In this document: in pieces, positions 61,001-64,000 of the stretch
Position numbering within the stretch: position 1 is the stretch's first letter
How the letters are laid out: each line of letters begins with the position of its first letter
DNA from: Ipomoea triloba
Lineage: Eukaryota > Streptophyta > Magnoliopsida > Solanales > Convolvulaceae
Reading direction: 5' to 3'
Assembly: GCF_003576645.1 (NCBI RefSeq)
Contig: NC_044924.1
Coordinates: forward strand, 18,947,599 to 19,011,598
Length of the DNA stretch: 64,000 bases
The notes under the pieces: model-generated
What the model was told of the DNA's origin: nothing
The model's database searches: none
What the model saw: the letters and a program-made list of their open reading frames with translations, nothing else
Program-made: the position numbers and the translations under genes

Positions 61001-62060
61001 TCACCACAAAGTTATCCACGTCCGTAAATAAATCCCGAATCTAACTAATACAGTTATCCACGTCCGTAAATAAATCCCGAATCTAACTAATACCTACAAG
61101 TATTATTTGTAAATTAATATAAATCTAACTAATACCTACAAGTATTATTTGTAAATTAATATAATTCAAAATTATACCTACAAGTATTATTTGTAAATTA
61201 ATATAATTCAAAATTTTAAATAATTCCTAAAAATATATAGTAATTGTTTAAAATTCGAAATTATGAATTTATAGGGCCTAAAATACATAATAATTCTTAA
61301 AATTCGAAATATATTATAAATAATTTCTAAAATACATTGAGATTTCTTAAAATTCGAAATTACGAATTTATAGGGCATAAAATACATAATAATTCATAAA
61401 ATTTGAAATATATTATAAATAAATCCTAAAAATACATAATAATTTCTTAAAATTCGAAATTATGAATTTATAGGGCCTAAAATACATAATAATTCCATAA
61501 ATTCGAAATATATTCTAAATAATTCCTAAATTACATAATAATTTCTTAAAATTCAAAATTATGAATTTATAGGGCCTAAAATGCATAATAGTTCNGTAAT
61601 TGTTTAAAATTCGAAATTATGAATTTATAGGGCCTAAAATACATAATAATTCTTAAAATTCGAAATATATTATAAATAATTTCTAAAATACATTGAGATT
61701 TCTTAAAATTCGAAATTACGAATTTATAGGGCATAAAATACATAATAATTCATAAAATTTGAAATATATTATAAATAAATCCTAAAAATACATAATAATT
61801 TCTTAAAATTCGAAATTATGAATTTATAGGGCCTAAAATACATAATAATTCTTAAAATTCGAAATATATTATAAATAATTTCTAAAATACATTGAGATTT
61901 CTTAAAATTCGAAATTACGAATTTATAGGGCATAAAATACATAATAATTCATAAAATTTGAAATATATTATAAATAAATCCTAAAAATACATAATAATTT
62001 CTTAAAATTCGAAATTATGAATTTATAGGCCAAAAATGCATAATAGTTCCTAAAATTTGT
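61001..62060. repeat. CACTA internal tandem repeats, crossing a scaffold join
   Basis: 61010-61100 holds a 44-bp unit twice (GTTATCCACGTCCGTAAATA and on). 61090-61250 repeats TACAAGTATTATTTGTAAAT. From 61240, units of about 60/120 bp recur, marked by AATTCGAAATTATGAATTTA and TAGGGC. 61240-61495 and 61596-61851 match at offset 356 across the N at 61595, so at least one unit set is assembly overlap and the copy number is unreliable. Confidence 0.8.
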
Positions 62061-62116
62061 CATATATTAACAAATAATTCGAAAATTAAAATATAATAAA
62101 AAATATAAAAACTTAC

Positions 62117-62345
62117 CGGCGGTGTGCGGAGGAGGCGGCGTGCGGCGGCCGACTGTGGCGTGCGGTGGGCGACGGTGGCGGTCCTGCTGCAGCGACTGCG
62201 GCTTTGCGTCTGCTGTGGGCGACGGTCGCGGCGGGCGGTTGCTGTGCCGGGCGGTGGCTGCCGACCGGAGCGGCGGGTGTGACGGGCGGTGGACAGCAGT
62301 GGCGGGCGGTGGCTGTCGCGGACACGGTGGGGAGGGCGGTGGCTG
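62117..62345 (-). promoter_or_regulatory. GC-rich first exon / control region of the CACTA gene (putative)
   Basis: A GC- and CpG-rich island built from degenerate GGCGGTGGC units inside otherwise AT-rich DNA. On the minus strand its downstream edge is a consensus donor: GCCG/GTAAGT at 62116-62111, suggesting an untranslated or leader exon of the transposase gene. En/Spm of maize has a GC-rich downstream control region in the same place that controls methylation-dependent silencing. The ORFs through it are compositional by-products. Confidence 0.55.
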
Positions 62346-62424
62346 TGTGTGCGTTCGGTTTTGGGGGAAATTTTGGCCAGATCTGATTTGTTTGTGAGTT
62401 CGGTGATGTGGATCTTTAATAAAA

Positions 62425-62815
62425 GGTTACGGCGTCAGTTTTCCCCAACCGACGCCGTAGGGTTTTATTTTCTTTTTAAAAAAAAAAAATCGGAAATTTG
62501 GAATTAAAAAATCAAAATTAAATATATACGACGTCGATTCTTAAGCGAACCGACGTCGTATATATTTTATTTTTTTAATTATAATATTAGCTGAACCGAC
62601 GCCGTAATGTCTATTTTTAAAAAAATAAAATAAAATAAAATTATACGACGTCGGTTCGTCTAAGGAACCGACGTCGTATATTAATTAAATATTTTTAATT
62701 CGATACGACGTCGGTTAATTGGGAAAACCGACGTCGTATCCCTTTTTAAAAAAATTCTAAATTTAAATAATTTTTTGACGTCGGTTTTTTAAAAAACCGA
62801 CGTCATTTAAGCGAC
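62425..62815. repeat. Right subterminal array of inverted CGACGTCGG pairs
   Basis: Five hairpins near 62430, 62527, 62645, 62705 and 62775 with arms ACGACGTCGGTT / AACCGACGTCGT or their ACGGCGTC / GACGCCGT variant, and A/T-rich spacers. A lone GCCGTAATG arm lies near 62595. Confidence 0.85.
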
Positions 62816-63619
62816 GTTAAATGTATTTCCTGTAGTGGTGGGAGTGTAGCTTTGTGCAGAACACTTGTGGAGACTAAGTGTAGCTGGGTGCAAAACACTT
62901 GGTTGAAGGGCGTAGCTGGGTGCAAGACGCTCGTGAACGTAGCTGGGTGCAAGACGTTCGAGTTTGAGTGTTGCTGTAGCGAAAGTGCATTCGGAGTAAA
63001 GATGTGCTAGAAGAGCACAAATTCACTATTGTATCTGGGTGATTGAAGATAGTGGAATCTCTCTTGGAGGAAGGAGAAAGTGGAGTAGGAGGATTACATC
63101 ACCTCCGAACCACTATAAATCCCTGTGTCATTTACTTTATCTGCTTGCATATTTATCTATCTGAGCATTGCATGCATTGCATACTTTGTCACATTTATTA
63201 CTATTGAGCTTTATAGATTCACATGACATCCCTTTTCGCATGCAAGACATATTTCCAACTCAACCTCATCCTATGAAAGTTTTATTTGTTGTTATGCTAC
63301 GAACCCAACTATTCATTGCATATACTGTTTGATCTGGGTTTGATAGTTCCCACGTCCGCATGCAAGCCAAACTTTATATACTCAGTATTTGAGTTATTCC
63401 TGACGTTTCTAACGTGTTGCATGTTGTGAAGCTCTTCATTTTTGCGTAACTTTGATTATAGCACTTTACCGTATTATTTTCTGCTGCGTAATTCAAGTTG
63501 AATTTATTCACTTGGATTCTCTCTGTTGAAGTGTTATAATATCTTTTGAAAAGTTTGAAAAGTCTATTCACCCCCCCCCCCTCTAGACTTTTCCCTACCC
63601 TATCGGGACCAACACACTA

Positions 63620-64000
63620 TAAAACAATACAAAAGAGTATTAACTAATTTGAACAACTATGAGTATCATGGTTTTAAAAATCAGTTTCTAGCTCACTAAT
63701 AGAATCAATTTTCTAAGTAGATTATTTTATGCTGAGTCTTACCCCTTTCCCCTTCCAGCAGATATGTAAGAGCAAACACATTCTCACAGTATAGGCCTTA
63801 TATCCCTGCATGTCAGGGACCAGTGCAATAAAGGGCTTGAAGAAGAATGAATACTAATCCAAAGTCCATCAACAGAAGAATTCTAACTATTTCCATAGGA
63901 TATCCAGTGATTTCTGAGTGATTAATGTTTAATGTAATGACCAGATTTTGTCATGTTCCGAAAGCCACCCTTTCTTTATCCTAGTTAAGGCACATGTAAA
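63620..64000 (-). other. Helitron 5' region or beyond, no gene recognised
   Basis: Continues the sequence upstream of the Helitron Rep start, on the far side of element B. No Helitron 5' TC end could be fixed and no ORF or domain is visible. A pyrimidine run before CAG at 63745-63760 looks like a plus-strand splice acceptor but has no supporting exon. Confidence 0.35.

Larger units (their letters stand above)
57221..62840 (-). mobile_element. CACTA (En/Spm-type) DNA transposon, 5.6 kb
   Basis: Terminal inverted repeats CACTACTACAGAAAACACC (left) and CACCACTACAGGAAATACA (right, reverse complement), flanked by GGA on both sides (57218-57220, 62841-62843). Subterminal arrays of ACGACGTCGGTT-type inverted pairs lie inside both ends (57240-57665, 62425-62815). 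The minus strand holds a TNP2-type transposase / ULP1 protease gene. Tandem-repeat blocks lie at 60730-60990 and 61010-62060, and a GC-rich island at 62117-62345. The N at 61595 adds an overlap of ~255 bp. Confidence 0.94.
46686..63614 (+). mobile_element. Sirevirus-like Copia LTR retrotransposon B with a nested CACTA
   Basis: TGTTAGG ... GGGACCAACA, with CACTA duplicated on both sides (46681-46685, 63615-63619). Order: 5' LTR, tRNA-Met primer-binding site, gag, protease, integrase, RT, RNase H, 3' accessory ORF, polypurine tract (AAAAAGGGGAAAT at 55752-55764), 3' LTR. The 3' LTR is stretched by the CACTA element at 57221-62840. It sits ~22 bp upstream of the Helitron Rep start codon, in opposite orientation. 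gag-pol is broken in several places. Confidence 0.94.
55765..63614 (+). repeat. 3' LTR of element B, interrupted by CACTA
   Basis: 55765-57220 plus 62841-63614. It matches the 5' LTR closely, including the GATGAGGATGAC array and the C11 tract, but has a ~490-bp segment (56700-57200) that the 5' LTR lacks. It ends GGGACCAACA at the CACTA target duplication. Confidence 0.92.
15875..64000 (-). mobile_element. Large decayed autonomous-type Helitron with nested insertions
   Basis: On the minus strand the 3' end is a GC hairpin (TCGCGCAATGCGCGA), a short spacer and CTAG, followed by host T, the classic Helitron terminus. Going inward are an RPA1-like gene, captured gene fragments and a Rep/helicase gene, all on the same strand. 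After subtracting the identified nested elements about 11.6 kb of Helitron sequence remains in the window. The 5' TC end was not found; it may lie beyond 64000. Several stops and frameshifts show it can no longer make its own proteins. Confidence 0.8.

Noticed and set aside
60731..62060. CRISPR-like regular repeats
   Set aside because: Contiguous tandem repeats without unique spacers in a plant transposon.
62113..62397. Several Ala/Pro- or Gly/Arg-rich ORFs
   Set aside because: By-products of the GC-rich island; no start context or homology.

Overview
This window is nuclear DNA of a flowering plant, probably a eudicot: AT-rich introns with GT-AG borders, a nuclear copy of plastid 23S rDNA, one intron-rich host gene and dense nested plant transposons. 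I cannot name the species from sequence alone. Four single Ns (1345, 5683, 38443, 61595) mark scaffold joins, and the sequence left of each join is repeated on the right, so some apparent duplications are assembly overlaps.

Layout. (1) 1-3363: a ~1.34-kb segment appears twice (1-1344 and 2020-3363) around a fragment of plastid 23S rDNA. (2) 3497-15461, minus strand: the only intact-looking host gene, a RIC1-type Rab GEF subunit. I reconstructed 23 exons that give 1,124 codons plus a stop with every splice phase consistent. Its introns carry a small LTR element (5376-7102, TSD TAGTA), a hairpin MITE (3770-3979) and a possible second MITE. (3) 15875 to at least 64000: one large decayed Helitron on the minus strand. 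Its CTAG 3' end with a GC hairpin lies 413 bp upstream of the RIC1 start codon. It holds a Rep/helicase pseudogene (36865-46683), an RPA1-like pseudogene (16771-18508 plus 32444-32850) and, between them, exon fragments from at least two and probably three unrelated host genes: an hnRNP-Q-like RRM gene, an LRR receptor kinase and one unidentified gene.

The Helitron has been a landing pad. Sirevirus-like Copia element A (minus, 18509-32443) splits the RPA gene and is itself interrupted at 26049-27186. A 402-bp hAT MITE sits at 33636-34037 (8-bp TSD). Two solo LTRs interrupt the helicase (37281-38925, TSD AATCC; 40299-43888, TSD AACAA). Sirevirus-like Copia element B (plus, 46686-63614, TSD CACTA) sits just upstream of the Rep start, and a CACTA transposon (57221-62840, TSD GGA) is nested in its 3' LTR. 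That CACTA element encodes a half TNP2-type transposase joined to a ULP1-like cysteine protease with all catalytic residues, and has subterminal inverted-pair arrays whose arms co-vary.

Only RIC1 is expected to do a cellular job here. The element genes are mostly broken by stops and frameshifts, several of them C-to-T or G-to-A changes, as expected for old silenced, methylated repeats. The most unusual signals are the captured-exon cluster, a GAGGATGAC-type motif repeated through both the LTRs and the coding part of element B, the extra 3' ORFs of both Sirevirus-like elements, and the CACTA subterminal hairpins.
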